A stretch of DNA of 64,000 bases from Dermanyssus gallinae. Lineage: Eukaryota > Arthropoda > Arachnida > Mesostigmata > Dermanyssidae. The stretch covers positions 35,001-99,000 of the forward strand of contig QVRM01002175.1 of assembly GCA_003439945.1 (NCBI GenBank), read 5' to 3'. The notes under the pieces were generated by a model. It ran no database searches. It saw only the letters and a list, made by a program, of their open reading frames with translations, and was not told the DNA's origin. Shown piece after piece: positions 33,111 through 44,250 of the stretch (position 1 is the first letter of the stretch; each line of letters opens with the position of its first letter). Position numbers and translations under genes: made by a program.

Positions 33111-34388
33111 AAATAATATTGATTATGCAACCGTCATTAGCATGCGTGCTAAGCTTTTCTGTTTTTTATCTGCTCCTTAAAAATTCCCTCTGAATTATAA
33201 CATACGTTGCCGCCTATGAAAAATTACATTTTGTTTGCTCGCCTTAGAGTTTTTCAACTGACTTCAAGCCCGTATAAATGAGACTAGCCCCGAGCGTCAA
33301 GTTCAACAAAATTAACCTAACCGCAACACGCATGCGGCCCATATAATATGCACCACAGCTATTGGGGGTAGCGACCGTCGGATGAATTTCTGGTTCTTAG
33401 GCTTCGTAGTCTACTTATCCATGCCAGTTGGGCCTAGAAGGACTCTACACTAACTAGGGCAATAAAAGCTACAATTCTCCATTTGAACTCGCCCGTCTTT
33501 GGCGCCGGTTCGATAACGGCCACCGCCTTACTGGATGCATTCGTTATCACGTGCGCCCCAAAGATGTTTCTAATATATTAAGTTTCCTAGTAAGACGCTG
33601 TACTGTACATATTGAGTTGATCCAACCCTCAGCTCTGTTTTCTTCCCATGCAAATGTAGCTTCATAGTAGGTGCTGTCCCATATATCGGTTAGGCCAGCG
33701 CTTCATGTTTCTGTCTTGCCTTGCCCTGGGCACCACGGCAGACCCCCCCTCCCCTAATCTTACCCCGCGACACCTTAAGCTCTAATACTCCGCCGTAGCC
33801 TAGGTAAATAATTATGAAGTCTAGCGGAGAGTCAGATATAACCTCACACAAAACTGTCACTTATTTTACTACATTATTTAGTGTCGCGACCTAACGCGTC
33901 GAGTTTAAGTCAAGCGGTTCTTAAGATTTATATTTAGATCGTAGAAAGCTTGGAAGTCTACAGCAGCACTGGTGATAATACAATCACTCGATGAAGTGCA
34001 GAAATGTTCTAGGTTTACGGGACCAAGCCGGCCTTTAATACCTAATGACTTGGCATCAGTGACAGCAATGCCACGAGAAACCCGACAAACAGGCTCAGGC
34101 ACCCTAGATGAATAAAAAAAAGGGCGTTGCTGCCTATTCTACTATAATACGCGTGCATTCACGCAAAAATCGTGTACATGCGTGTACCTTAGCGAGCGTA
34201 TTTGAGTACGTAACTGTGTAAACCATACGTTTGATATGGTAAATCAATACGTACTTCCTACATAAGTATGGCGTAAATTTATCCATATTTGTATCTACCA
34301 TAAAATTGCTGGAGTCGATTATTTAAGGATTACATACATCTACATCTCTCTGAGTTTACGTTTAGGTATTTGAGTAACGTTTAGGTAA
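33111..34388. other. No gene recognised
   Basis: Some of this may be older upstream LINE sequence of the same insertion, but no RT motif was found. Confidence 0.45.
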
Positions 34389-34395
34389 ATAAAAA

Positions 34396-34442
<47 letters not shown>
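34389..34442. repeat. Poly-A then (TA)n microsatellite
   Basis: A14 followed by about 20 TA units, abutting family F copy c. Confidence 0.95.
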
Positions 34443-34445
<3 letters not shown>

Positions 34446-34447
<2 letters not shown>

Positions 34448-34690
34448 CTGTTTTCGTCGAGTTGTACTAGACCCCAAAATTTGTTGGACGAATTCTGGGT
34501 GACCCTATATATATATACCTTAACGTTATTTGCCTATATATAGTAGTAGTACAACTCGACAAAAACAGTCATTCCCAACGGAACAAAAGGCGGAAATGTC
34601 TTATTTTAGAAGTGAGGCCGAAATTTGCTATTTTTCCTGATATATCTTCACTAAATCTGCGATTGCGAAAGCCCTAGTCATCCTATCGAC
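34446..34690. repeat. Dispersed repeat family F, copy c (inverted pair)
   Basis: A short reverse segment (tcgtcgagttgtactag...gaattctgggtgaccctata, 34446-34507) faces a forward segment (gtacaactcgac, aaaggcggaaatgtctta, atatcttcactaaatctgcg, about 34549-34690). Arms 34446-34469 and 34549-34569 are near reverse complements. TA repeats lie on the outside and in the loop. Confidence 0.65.
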
Positions 34691-35830
34691 AAACCACCTG
34701 TGTGTTAGGAGCAAAATTTTGCATCTGTTGAATTGTATTCTACGTTAGCTCAAAGCAGAAGGAATGCTGTATTGGAGAGGACTCTAAAGAAATAAAATAT
34801 TTTGCGATTCTTATATTTTAGCTTTGTATATGTACTGGCTTTCCCCGAAGTATTTCAAGATTGATATAGAGAATTGTAGAGCTCGTTAAAGTAAATATTT
34901 TTTTCTAATGGAACATGTTTTTCGAGAAGTATTGTTTCGGAGTGAGAGTGATATTACTAAAATCCGTGACACTGGTGTTGTTGCCCGATAAACACAAAAT
35001 GTACATTTGCGAAACAACTCTCATTATCAATCTTCAAATATTTCGGGGTGACTTGGAAATATATATCCAGACTAAACCTCGCAAAGAAACGTTTTTTTTA
35101 AATACTCTCTCGATATCGTATAATATTCAGTGCACGTGCTAAAATTTAATAATGTACATTTTAAAAATCTAGCCCTTGCATCCCAAATTCCGACTACTTG
35201 GTAGACAATTTCGGATTTGATTCTCTTAATCGATTTTATGTTTCAGCATGGCGCAATTTATGCTCTAAGATGTCATGGCAGCTCCTATATTGGGCTGTTT
35301 AGTTAAGAATTAAGATTGGTGGGCTCTCCAATAAGGGTGCCCAGCGTCGGTAGCGTAACTGACGCTAACTTTTGTTGTACCTATGTAAGTGGCCGAACAT
35401 AGCGTTAGAAAATGTGACAATGTGAGAGAGAAGTTGTTCAGTCAAACAACTAAATATTCCAGCGTGCTCGGAAGAAAATCCGGCTTCACCTGAAAAACAC
35501 CTAAGGTTGGTCTACTTGAACTTGCCCATACGCAACATTAACGGAAGGAAAATCGTCGCACTGAACACACTTATAAGGAGGGGGAAACCGGGATCCCGGG
35601 ATCTCGATTTTTGCATACTCAATATATATGCGAATAAGCAGCTAGCATCTTTCAAAAGTTCCCGCGCTTAGTCCTGCCCTCTGCGCAATCTGCTCTCTTT
35701 GTAAATAGAACAGAGCTGTCGAATGGACAGCAAACTGATGAAATGAACCGCAGCGACAAAATGGAAATCTCAACGAAAGAACGCGTGTGAAGAGGTTATA
35801 AACATTTACCAAGAGGTTGTGAAAGGAAGA
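34691..35830. other. No gene; partial family F copy
   Basis: About 34870-34960 (agctcgttaaagtaaatatt, tctaatggaacatgtttttc, gtgagagtgatat) is a weak further copy of family F. The rest is unrecognised. Confidence 0.45.
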
Positions 35831-35834
35831 TTTT

Positions 35835-36060
35835 TGTACGCAAATGCTGGCACCGTCGACATAACCGGGGTTGTGGGAACACGCTTTATGAACTTGTGCA
35901 AAAGTTTCAGGACAGGTTCAGGACGTGATGTATCAAGCCACAGAAGACCACGGAGCACTCGCTCGATTGAAAATTTTGCCACTGTAACCGATAATATGGA
36001 GCAATATGGAGTCCGGAAACATCGGTTTCGTAACGTACCCATTTACTGGGTCTTTTGCTA
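35835..36060 (+). pseudogene. Possible HTH transposase remnant
   Basis: A single plus frame reads FMNLCKSFRTGSGRDVSSHR then RPRSTRSIENFATVTDNMEQ, resembling the linker between the two HTH motifs of mariner-like transposases (KFxxTGSVxDxPRSGRPRSxRTxENIAxVRDSVEE). Neither catalytic core nor termini are seen. Weak, motif-based. Confidence 0.4.
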
Positions 36061-36360
36061 TGGGGTTAAGAAATAAAGTGGACGCTAATAGTCCACGACC
36101 ATCAGCGAACTAAGGATCAATATAGAGGCGTGCATTAATAGAATTAAGCGTAACTGATGTGAAAAACGCTAACAATTAACAGCCCATATTTTATTAGAAA
36201 TTACATTATATTTATATTCAAATAAAAATTAAATATCTTAAACATTCTTGTTTTCATGACTTCAAAGATCTGACTATTTCGTGAAAACCCTATATAGTTA
36301 CATATAAATATATAGAGGGAGAAGTACACGTTCGTACAGTCCACAAAAATAAATATATGT
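36061..36360. other. No gene recognised
   Basis: AT-rich interval without features. Confidence 0.5.
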
Positions 36361-36436
36361 ATATATATTCCCGTGTAACTTAAAGCACGGGAATATATAT
36401 ATATATATATATATATATTCCCGTGTAACTTAAAGC
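36361..36436. repeat. Duplicated hairpin unit around (AT)n
   Basis: tattcccgtgtaacttaaag at 36366 recurs at 36416 (period 50). Between them cacgggaatatatat is the reverse complement of the first unit's start, so 36361-36400 folds as a 15-bp stem with a 10-base loop. Confidence 0.85.
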
Positions 36437-37206
36437 TGACCTCCTGAGGTATGTGAGGAACGCGAACAGAAGCAATGGCACACCGACGAGAACCCGACGC
36501 GCTGATGGCTGTTTCGTGACTAAGATGACGCCCAGTAGCGGCTAACCCATATGGTCGAGATATGCGCATGCCACCTTCGCCACTTCCATGCACGTCGTGT
36601 TCTTATTTAGCTGCCCTTGTCGTTCATTCTGTACTTATATATATATATATATATATAAACAGGAGCTGGATCATGAGTCAATGGTGGTGATAGCGAAGAA
36701 ACCACGCATTTCTTCTACTTAAGAGCGTGTAAGTTCGACTGCAAAATAAATTGATTACGTGTGCATACGTGCTTAAGCGCGCAAGCTGAAACCGTACGTA
36801 TGGTCAGCTGCTTGAAACAACGGATGACCCTGGGTGCTTTTGCCTAGAGCTGGAAAGACAAGCTAAATCTCGTTTTGGCAAGCGGTTACATTGAAAACGC
36901 ATTGACAAAAGCCTGAAATACGCAATATAGCAGAATCAATTATGGCGAGCTCGCCTCGTATTGTGGACCCAATTTCTATAAGCATATGTCTGTGACTGTC
37001 GACTCTGCGTGTGTACGCATATCATAAGAATGATATACTCACAGCAATAGCAACTCTTTAACGCGAAATATAAGACCAGTCATTAGCAGTGTCGTTGAAC
37101 TAGAAGTCGCTCTGCACTTTATTAAATGCTGCAAGCTAATTCCGTCTTGTTTTCACGCCAATTTGATGTAGCATAATATCGTTTAACACACACCCGTCCC
37201 CACGTA
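36437..37206. other. No gene; (TA)n at 36637-36656
   Basis: One TA microsatellite, otherwise unrecognised. Confidence 0.5.
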
Positions 37207-37219
37207 ATAATAATAATTT

Positions 37220-37259
<40 letters not shown>

Positions 37260-37313
37260 TATTACATTTATTATTACTATTATTATTATTACATTTATTA
37301 TTATTATTATATA
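37207..37313. repeat. (ATT)n interrupted microsatellite
   Basis: ATT triplets broken by ACT/ACATTT variants. The minus-strand poly-Ile/Asn frames are artefacts. Confidence 0.95.
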
Positions 37314-37355
37314 AGCTGACCGACCACCGAGAATGAATCTCACGACAACTTGGCA

Positions 37356-37607
37356 ATGTTCGGCTCGAGAAGAAGTTTTTTGCAGTTGACAGCTCTGAGC
37401 GCTCCGTCGCCCGCGGTTGTGGTGGCGGCGACGGTGGCGGCGACGCCCGCGACCCCGACACCGAATGAACCGCCGGATCGCGGCCCATCACCGAACGGCC
37501 CATTCATTGGCATTAGACCAGCAACAAGTGGCAGCGGCCAGTCAACGGGCCGCGGCTGTGTGTCGGCTGATGATGGTGATAATGATGATGATGATCGTAG
37601 TGAGTAG
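37356..37607 (+). other. GC-rich frame, possible first exon
   Basis: ATG at 37356 opens MFGSRRSFLQLTALSAPSPA followed by an Ala/Thr/Pro-rich tract and an acidic DDGDNDDDD end. A donor-like string (TA|GTGAGT) sits at about 37597-37604, just before the in-frame stop. Composition is low complexity and open frames exist on the other strand as well, so this is only a candidate. Confidence 0.2.
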
Positions 37608-38571
37608 TGTCCGTATCGTTTTCTGCAAACTGCTTCCCAGTAATTGAGAGCAGCTAGCCAAGGCTTTCGGCTGTCGAGAGAGACGGGAAGCAGCAGCACA
37701 GCGCCGTAGAGCTGCGATTTCGATCGTCGACTCTGCTGCGGCTGTAATTAAATCCACGACCTACCGGTCAACACCAACGGGCCGACCACCGAGCCACCGA
37801 CAACCCCCATCTCTCTCTCTCTCTCTCTCCCTACCTATGTCTCTGCCTCTCACTTTATATATATATATATATATATCGCTAGATTTCTCTATCTCTCTCT
37901 CTTGCTATATGTCTCTCGTAAGTGTTTCTTGTCCTGGCGGCCTAAACGAACGTCTATCTATCGGCCTGGCTGGCTAACTGGTTGGCCTACGAGAGCAATC
38001 GATGATGGGCTCTTCGTACGAACTGCTTTTTCTGCCCCCGATCTTCACAGCCACAGATCTAACCGGCGGCGGCGGCGGCTTCTGCTTCTGCTGCAGCAGC
38101 TACCCGTAAGAGTGACCCGCTAGCATTACCTAGAATCATCATGAGCATCATCAGCTACCTCGGGCACCTTTTCTCGTCCTCTCTCGTATGCCTTCTTGCT
38201 ACCCCTCGCGCTCTCCCCCCCCCCCTTCTGACTTCCTCTCTAAAGGAATGCAGAAGGTATGGTTTGTAACCGGATGTCGATGTGTACTTGAGGACACAAG
38301 ACAAAACGGTCATTTTCGGCCTGTTCATCGGGTCGTTCACGGGTCTGTCCATCGGCCTGCCGGTCTGTCTGTCCGTCCGTCCGTTCGTCCATCTAGCTGC
38401 TGACGGCCTCCTGGCTACTTGCTTTTTCGTCGGACGTTATATAGCAGACGTACGAGTTCTTCGTCCTTCGTCAGCCGCGAATCTTGCGCCCGGTAACATT
38501 CCATCAACAATTTGAGCGGCCGCTCCACGGTGCTCACCACTACATGCGTTAGTTATCCTGCTGACCCCATC
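37608..38571. other. No gene; CT and TA microsatellites
   Basis: (CT)n at about 37809-37828, (TA)n at about 37856-37876, a C-run at about 38216-38226 and TCCG repeats near 38366-38388. No motif in the open frames. Confidence 0.5.
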
Positions 38572-38585
38572 ATACATATATATAT

Positions 38586-38668
<83 letters not shown>

Positions 38669-38722
38669 CATATATATATATATATACATATATAAATACA
38701 TACATATATACACACAAAGTAT
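38572..38722. repeat. Compound (TA)n/(TACA)n microsatellite
   Basis: About 150 bp of TA with TACA interruptions. YIYIY frames on both strands are artefacts. Confidence 0.95.
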
Positions 38723-39156
38723 ACGTATCCTTGTATCGTCTGCATGTACATATATCGATCAGCGTATCTTCTACGGTACGGCTGTGCGTCGCTTCGTTCG
38801 AGCTCTGGCAATGCCATTGTCGCCGTAGTCGCCGGCTACAGCCAGCGAATGCCTTCGGAGCGTTACGCTAATGAACCAACCTGCTACTACGACTGACTAC
38901 TACTAATACTGACTCTGTCAATGGCGGTGCCACAATTACTTCGGCTAGCACCAAGGGAGGCTACCTACCGATAAGCTATTATTATTATTATTGTTCCATT
39001 GTTTCTTCGGCGACTGTGTTCGGGCGACCAGCTCGGCCTACTGGTGTTGCTGTTCCTGCTCCGGTTCCGGCTACTGTTTTTCCGGGTACTGCTACTACAC
39101 ATGAACAGCGTACAGCGGGGTAAGTGCACGCAGACCTAGAGGGGGGCTGTGACCGC
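38723..39156. other. No gene recognised
   Basis: ATT at about 38980-38990, otherwise unremarkable. Confidence 0.5.
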
Positions 39157-39392
39157 ATACTCTAGGGGGGGAGGAGGAGGGGCAAAGGGAGGCTATCATA
39201 GTCCTGTCCAAGTCCTTGTTATTGTTGATTAAATTTTCTTTGAGCAATGCTCATGGCGAAGATGATGATAAGCCCTACCGCTGAAAGTCAGCGGCCATGT
39301 GCTGCTACAATAACTTTTGCGAGACCTTCTGTCCGACCCTTGGTGCATTAAACATATGTCTCACATTTGGTGATTCCAAACCCATATGAAGG
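39157..39392 (+). mobile_element. tRNA-derived SINE family 3, copy 2 (degraded)
   Basis: The degraded head keeps ctctagggg and tgttgattaaattttctttg. The body keeps agcaatgctc, ctgaaagtcagcggccatg, cttggtgcat and ccaaacccatatg in the same order as 12602-12266. The 3' terminal motif is missing or unrecognised. Confidence 0.65.
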
Positions 39393-40184
39393 GCGGGGAG
39401 AGAGAGGAGGGGGTATAGCCTAGAATTAAAAACAACCTCCTTAATTGCGTTTCATTGTAGGTCTCGAGAAGGGGCTGCCGCCTACGATCGACACCACAGC
39501 ATAATATGCGAAACGCGTGCGAGACAAGCACACAGCCTAGGTCCCAACGGAGAGCAAATTCTCCCCGTCTACATTGCATCGCCGTAACAAGGCAGCAGTC
39601 CTACTACTAAACGATCGGGGTACGTTAATGCAAAAACCACTCTATCTAAAACGGAGGCCTAACTTTCCGTTTTACTTTTTTGTTTAGATAACTCTCCGTT
39701 TTTCTTGCAGCATCCCTAGGAATACTTCTGAGAAGCCGTGTAAACTACGGTGAAGGCTTAGAATGTAATAGAAACTCACGAAAACGACACAGTAGGCTGC
39801 AGGTTGTGTTGAACCTGCACAGCACTTTGCAACAACGCTTCGCTTGTTTATAAGTGTAAAAACAAAGTCATATTTAATATTATTATTATTATTATTATTA
39901 TTAGCATGGTGTTTTCAGACGTCCGCGTGCTTTGCTACCCACCCCGGCTCAACTGAGCTGTAATGTAAATAAGAAGCCGCGGTTGTGCACAAAACCGTTG
40001 CAAGCGAAGGACTTCCCAAGTGACCATAATGGAATGGTCACCCCATCAGGCATTGCTCTGCCAGCGGACACCAAAGCTCTCGGTTCAATCTGTAGATGGT
40101 AAACTGGCTTTCCTAAAAGACCTTATATTCAACTGTTTAGTTCAGCATGTCTGGACGATCGACCGGCGCTCTTCAAGCAACTCA
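39393..40184. other. No gene; (ATT)n at 39877-39902
   Basis: One ATT microsatellite. No motif. Confidence 0.5.
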
Positions 40185-40873
40185 GTGCATTTTTCCACAC
40201 AGGTTGCACTGAAACGGCTCGCAAATAGGAGCGCCAATTCTAAGTGCTGAGATCATGCGGAAGGAGTTAGGATCCAGCATGGTGCCGAGCTGAGGCTCTC
40301 TCTTTAAGCCAACCCCCACTGAAGTTATCTTGTGCCGCTAAGAACACGGCGCACTCTCTCCGGGAAACAAACCCCGCTAAGATCTCTCTACTCCTTTTTT
40401 TTGCTTTCGAGCTCATTTAGGTTATATTGGCTGGGGTGTTCTTATAAAGGGCCCAGATCGATAATGGTTCTGATAGTGTCCCGTGCTTTACTGGTTTCTT
40501 GTCTTATTTGTGATCCAAATGGCTCCTCTACTAACGAGGCTGTCACCGGACCAAATCGGACCGGTGAAGCCGCGTAGCAGACAGAGGCCTGGTCGATAAC
40601 ACTTCTTATTCCCAGACCACCTTCACGTATCGGGAGACTTGCCCTCTGCCAAGTGTTCTCTTTCAAATGGATGTTTAGGACTTAACTATGTATGTCTCTG
40701 TTGACATCACTATAAGCGATTAATTCTTCAGGGCAAGCCAAAGCAGGACATGTACCCAGTATGCAGTTAAATCCTGATGACCCCAGGCTATATCTCCAAA
40801 TGCACAGTGCAGCGTGAGGATGCATGCTTGTCAGTCGTAGACAAGTTTTGGTGAGGGCCTCTTTGTATTTCAT
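40185..40873 (-). pseudogene. LINE post-RT/C-terminal fragment
   Basis: Minus-strand frames, in order: FNCILGTCPALACPEELIAY; then ENTWQRASLPIREGGLGIRS (the widespread LINE motif WxxASLPxRxGGLGxR); then, after shifts, LGTMLDPNSFRMISALRIGA and PICEPFQCNLCG, which matches the LGTxLDxxSLRIAxALRLGA...C..CG zinc-finger entry. Frameshifts and stops are present and RT is absent. Same clade as the fragment at 49540-50260. Confidence 0.7.
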
Positions 40874-41355
40874 TGTATAATATCGTTGTTATCAATTTGA
40901 GAACAAATATATTATATAATAAATATACCGTAGAGTGGCAATCATCAGAGAAAACAGGTAAAAAAATAAAGCTTTAGGTCGTCTGTATAGTCAATGTACT
41001 TGGCACCAAAAGCTAAATGTCTGTTTATTTTAAAAACAAAAATCTTGTAAAATATACGGATAGTCGAAAAAGATCTCTCCGCGCTACCGTGTTAAGTATC
41101 GTTTTATCCATTCCAGTGTGCAGCTTTGTATACCAAGTATGTCGCAAAATTTACGAAACAAAAGGGAATAAGGCATTTCGTTCAGGGCATAATTTTGGTC
41201 AGGGTATATGCAATGAAACATGCCACAACATTTTAAACTCATAACTTTGTTCCTATAAACTAAGTACAAGTACCGATAGGGGGAAAAGGCGAAACCATAT
41301 TTAAACCAAGGCAAAGATGATCCCATCGGATAGAAAAAGCTAGTACAAATAATAT
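40874..41355. other. No gene recognised
   Basis: AT-rich interval. Confidence 0.5.
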
Positions 41356-41510
41356 TGCCTTGCATTCCTGGGTTCGAGACCCAGACGGGCCACTCCTAAA
41401 TTGGTTTTCATGGTTCCCAATTTAAACAAGATGAATGCCGAAGTGGACTAAAAATGTCTCAATAAAAAGAGATGGTGCATTACCATCCAACCCCCCCCCC
41501 CCCCCCCCGC
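41356..41510 (+). mobile_element. tRNA-derived SINE family 2, copy 2 (5'-truncated)
   Basis: Begins at ccttgcattc with the B-box region tgggttcgagacccag; the A-box part is missing. The body reads ggccactcctaaattggttt, tcatggttcccaatttaaac, gccgaagtggactaaa and agagatggtgcattaccatc, ending in an uninterrupted C-run of about 20 (41490-41509). It is homologous throughout to 29829-30047, minus the 5' third. Confidence 0.82.
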
Positions 41511-42099
41511 CATATTAAATAAATACATTTATATTGTTACAACAAAAGATGTTATACACATGTTATGTGACGCGTTATATTTTATCATACGGCGACATAA
41601 GCCCCTCATAAGGATTTGCGCTCAAGAATAAAATGAGCTAATGTGTGTGTCCACCTAGCTATTTGCCGCGCAAAAAATACTGTTAAACTCTAAACTAACC
41701 ATATTTTAGGGTTTATGAAATGTTATGATCTTAGGTTATTAAATTGGATATAAACAAAATCCGCTGCGCGCTGGCGTGAAGTAATTAAATTATATTGTTT
41801 ATAATAGAACACTAGAGGCAACAATTAAAAACAAGCTGGACCTATTTATTTAACCGTGTTTCTTAATATTTTCGGCGGGGCTCTTAGACCGAGGAGCAAT
41901 CCATGCATTTGAAAATTACAAAGGGTCTATTTAAACGTGTGTGGATCTCTAGATAATTCATGGTTAAACTAAAACTCATTGTGTTGACATGTAGAAATCC
42001 CTCCTTCACTGGCTCTCTTGCACTTAATTATCTAGCAGCTTTCACTCGTTAGATAATGGAAGTTTCACTACAGTTTTTATTAGACAACTATGTCATATA
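41511..42099. other. No gene recognised
   Basis: AT-rich interval. Confidence 0.5.
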
Positions 42100-42177
42100 C
42101 CTTTATGCATCTAAATGGTCCTCTGTCCACTACGGGCATGGAATCGCCGTGCACCGAGGGCCAGACATGTCGATATA
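42100..42177 (-). mobile_element. SINE family 3, copy 3 (part left of Mariner-2)
   Basis: ctacgggcatggaatcgc and gtgcaccgagggccagacat match the plus-strand version of copy 1 (caacgggcttggaactc, atgcaccaagagccggatat). The alignment runs into the mariner's TA target and resumes on its other side. Confidence 0.6.
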
Positions 42178-43437
42178 CAGGTAGTTCAACAGGTTCTTAA
42201 ACTGAGCTTTTTAGAATTCGAATTTTGGCGCGCTTTCACCGCTATTGGAAACGGCAACTTTTCGACTGCTAGCAGTCAACATATTATGGTGATTGGCCGT
42301 TGCGATTTCGTTTGATCGCTTTTCCCGTGCAACGTATCGGCGTGATTTAAAAAAATGGAGAAAAAAAGTTTCGAGTGGTTATCAAGCATTTTTATTTCAA
42401 AGGCTAGAATGCGACCCAAGTAAATACTGAGTTAGACGAGGTGTACGGTGACTCTGCGCCATGTTTTGCCACTGTTTCCAACTGGATTATTGAGTTAAAA
42501 AGAGGTCGCAGGAGCACCGAGAATGAACTACGTTCAGGACGCCCAAAAACGGCAACTGATGAGGAAAACGTGGAAAAAGTGTGGAAAATTGTTGCCGCAG
42601 ATAAGCGAGTGAACATTAGGGAGATAACAGAGGCCTTGGGATCAGTTTGGGTAGTGTGCATTTCATCCTGCACGAGAACTTGAAGATGAAAAAGCTCAGA
42701 GCAAAATGGGTGCCGCATTTGCTCAACCAAGGCCAAAAAGACGCGCGTGTTTCCGCTTTGCAGCGAAATTTGGCCAAGATGTCGAAAAATCCGTCGGATT
42801 TTTTACTACACTTTGACTACACTCCCGAGACCAAAGAAGCATCTCGCCAATGGTGTGCACCTGGTGAAGGACCTCCGAAGAGGGTGCGGACAACGGCATC
42901 GGCCGGAAAGATAATGGCTACGGTTTTTTGGGACCAACGTGGAATAATTCTGGTCGACTGCCTTGAGAGCGGTAAAACGATCACGGGAGAATATTATGCA
43001 AGACTGTTGGACTGCCTGAAGCAAGAACTTATCGTAAAACGGCCCGCTTTGCAGAAGAAGGTTGTCCTGTTTCACCAGGATAATGCTCCTGCACACAAGT
43101 CGCGGCAAGCATCGGCAAAACTGGCCCAACTAAGGTTCGAACTTATTAAACAACCTTCCTATTCTCCAGACCTGGCCCCCTCTGATTATTTTCTCTTTGG
43201 ACTTTTGAAGAATAGTCTCGGTGGAAAGCGTTTTTCCAGCAATAAAGAGGTTAAGGCTGCTGTCAATGCCTATTTTCAGTCTAAAAACGCGGAATTCTAC
43301 TCATGAGGTATAAATGCTCTGAAATCTCGGTGGGAAAGTGCATTGAGCTTCTCGGGGAGTATATCGAATAAGAAAAAATTCAAAACAAGATTTGGAAAAT
43401 TCTTGGTTTTCATTTTAAGAACTTGTTGAACTACCTG
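42178..43437 (+). mobile_element. Mariner-2 (DD34D), nested in SINE-3
   Basis: A 1260-bp element between TA at 42176-42177 and 43438-43439. TIRs start CAGGTAGTTCAACAGGTTCT (left) and CAGGTAGTTCAACAAGTTCT (right, reverse complement), with few mismatches over about 28 bp. The transposase lineage and TIRs differ from Mariner-1. SINE-3 sequence is continuous across the insertion, so the mariner landed in an existing SINE. Confidence 0.92.
42355..43371 (+). pseudogene. Mariner-2 transposase, multiply broken
   Basis: ATG at 42355 begins MEKKSF. After an early shift the frame reads VIKHFYFKG followed by TAG, then NATQVNTELDEVYGDSAP and the HTH region to about 42650 (SGRPKTATDEENVEK, NIREITEALGS). 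A shift leads to the frame at 42647-43306 with KWVPHLLNQGQKDARVSALQ, HQDNAPAHKS (second Asp, codon about 43079) and YSPDLAPSDYFLF (third Asp, about 43184), spaced for DD34D. The expected VTxDETWxHH around the first Asp is gone: NPSDFLLHF runs straight into DYTPETKEASRQW. A TGA at 43304 and a late shift precede the typical C-terminus ending TAA at 43369-43371. Non-functional. Confidence 0.92.
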
Positions 43438-43520
43438 TATGTGGGGTTCCCCAGTCCTTGTAGCAGCTGAACCTTAGCGTCTCATGGTTTATCATCTATT
43501 CTCAATGAGCATCGCTCAAT
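43438..43520 (-). mobile_element. SINE family 3, copy 3 (part right of Mariner-2)
   Basis: ggttccccagtccttgtagc, tggtttatcatctattctca and atgagcatcgctcaatg match copy 1 (ggtttccctaacagtccttg, tctgtcatctattctcaata). It is the direct continuation of 42100-42177. Confidence 0.75.
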
Positions 43521-43990
43521 GTACCTATACGTAAGCTGTTGTAGGTCCGCAGATTCGGTAGCGCTTTTTTCTTACCTTTTTTTCTGTAAAGCGCTTGCTT
43601 CGTTTAACGATTTTTTGGTTTCAAGGAAGGTTCAATTTACGATTAGAATTGTGCAGCCATCAGTTGCTTCGATGAACAATTTCTTCCAAAATAATGGGGT
43701 TTCCAGCTACCTTTCCGCTATAATTACAACTCTAAAAGCAAAAGTTGAAACATTCTACTTTACTTGCAAGAGCACAGGTAAAAGAGGGCAAGATAAAGTG
43801 GACACCTTTGCTTATGTTAGCCGGAAAAACCACAGGCGAGAGACAGCTTATAGGACTGTCTGCATGTTACCTAATGGCTAATTTCCGCCTTATTAGTCAG
43901 GTCCGACTACCGGCCAATCATGTTTTGTCGTGTAGCCACAGAGTGTGTTGTCGCTGCGTTGCATAACGAGCTGTGCTTAAATATATGTGT
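43521..43990. other. No gene recognised
   Basis: A 120-codon frame at 43519-43881 has no motif. Confidence 0.45.
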
Positions 43991-43994
43991 GTGC

Positions 43995-43995
<1 letters not shown>

Positions 43996-44054
<59 letters not shown>

Positions 44055-44250
44055 ATATATATATATATAATATATCTATATATATATCTTTATGTATGTT
44101 TCTCTATATATATTTATCTCAGTTCTGTATCATCTATCTCTTTCTTATCTTTCTTCTTTATATATCTATATCCTCTTCTCTAGTTATCTCTTTCTCTCTT
44201 CCTCACAAATATATATGCCTATAATATATATATATATATTATATATCCAC
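43996..44250. repeat. (TA)n and AT/CT-rich satellite-like tract
   Basis: Clean TA to about 44048, then TATAGATATA variants, CT-rich ATCTCTTT stretches and a final TA run at about 44220-44245. Several near palindromes arise from the repeats. Confidence 0.9.

Noticed and set aside
38437..38871. 126- and 119-codon YIYIY frames on both strands
   Set aside because: Translation of (TA)n/(TACA)n.
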